NCBI GenBank assembly: GCA_902478825.1
Contig: CABSMK010000116.1
Span: 1 to 5,419, forward strand
Length of the DNA stretch: 5,419 bases
Direction of reading: 5' to 3'
DNA from: an uncultured Collinsella sp.
GTDB taxonomy: Bacteria > Actinomycetota > Coriobacteriia > Coriobacteriales > Coriobacteriaceae
This document shows, piece by piece, positions 5,169 through 5,419 of the stretch. The notes beneath the pieces are model-generated. The model was not told the DNA's origin. It made no database searches and saw only the letters and a list, made by a program, of their open reading frames with translations. How positions within the stretch are numbered: position 1 is the first letter of the stretch; every line of letters starts with the position of its first letter. A program made the position numbers and the translations under genes.

Positions 5169-5419
5169 TGGCGCAGAGCTTCGATTCCCTTACCGCCGCC
5201 CAGATCGCCGCGGGCGTTGCCGCCGGCGACTTTACCGCTACCGAGGTGGCCCAGGCCTCCCTTGCCGCCATCGAGGCGCGCGAGGGCGGGGTCCAGGCAT
5301 TCCTGCAGGTGGCGCCCGAGCTTGCGCTTGAGGCCGCTGCGCGCGTGGATGCCGACCGTGCCGCAGGCAAGCCGCTGCCCCCGCTCGCGGGCGTGCCGCT
5401 GGCCATTAAGGACAACATG
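5168..5419 (+). CDS. gatA: Glutamyl-tRNA(Gln) amidotransferase subunit A, 5' part only
   Basis: The first 84 codons of the amidase subunit of GatCAB, which releases ammonia from glutamine for transfer to the mischarged tRNA. The window ends inside the gene; the full protein is normally about 480-490 residues. The N-terminal helix (LTAAQIAAGVAAGDFTATEV) is typical, and the sequence reaches the conserved GVPLAIKDN motif, where K81 is the Lys of the Ser-cisSer-Lys amidase triad. The rest of the catalytic core lies outside the window. The ATG at 5168 overlaps the gatC stop by one base, and GGGAGAGGGGGAGAG within the gatC end (from 5147) supplies the ribosome binding site. gatB would be expected downstream. 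Confidence 0.95.
   Translation, partial: MAQSFDSLTAAQIAAGVAAGDFTATEVAQASLAAIEAREGGVQAFLQVAPELALEAAARVDADRAAGKPLPPLAGVPLAIKDNM

Overview
The window looks like the end of a short-read contig from a high-GC gut actinobacterium of the Coriobacteriia. Collinsella or a close relative is my best guess. The basis is the base composition, the GatC/GatA sequences and a GGGGACAGGCACC-type repeat that I associate with such genomes. This assignment is inference; no search was run. The first 20 bases are not genomic: positions 2-20 are exactly the 19-bp Tn5/Nextera mosaic end, and the preceding c fits the Read 1 adapter.

Layout, all genes on the + strand. (1) About 21-1245: the 3' part of an ancillary LPXTG-like pilin (D2-like domain, SpaA/Cna-B domain, MPSTG sorting signal). 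Its 5' end is lost at the contig edge. Its reading frame runs 146 bases into the next gene, which suggests a lost stop or a frameshift. (2) 1100-2872: a complete major (backbone) pilin with signal peptide, pilin-motif-like VTPKK, D2 domain, SpaA domain and LPLTG anchor. It ends before a strong intrinsic terminator at 2973-3010. (3) 3178-3330: a 50-residue membrane protein with a very basic tail, unrecognised, followed by a hairpin. (4) 3592-4530: a class C, pilus-type sortase with two membrane segments. (5) 4544-4731: a compact repeat region of two related palindromes followed by about four degenerate 21-bp tandem units. (6) 4857-5168 gatC and 5168-end gatA (partial), the housekeeping tRNA-dependent amidotransferase operon, with its own promoter.

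Genes 1, 2 and 4 together form a sortase-assembled pilus locus. The sortase would covalently polymerise the major pilin and add the ancillary subunit, and a housekeeping sortase elsewhere would presumably attach the fibre to the wall. Two features set it apart from a simple pilin-sortase operon. A strong terminator and a small basic membrane protein lie between pilin and sortase, so the sortase is probably expressed separately. The mature part of the major pilin is also far poorer in G+C than its own signal-peptide coding region and its neighbours, which points to replacement of the exposed part of the pilin by recombination. I see no CRISPR array, rRNA, tRNA or transposase gene.
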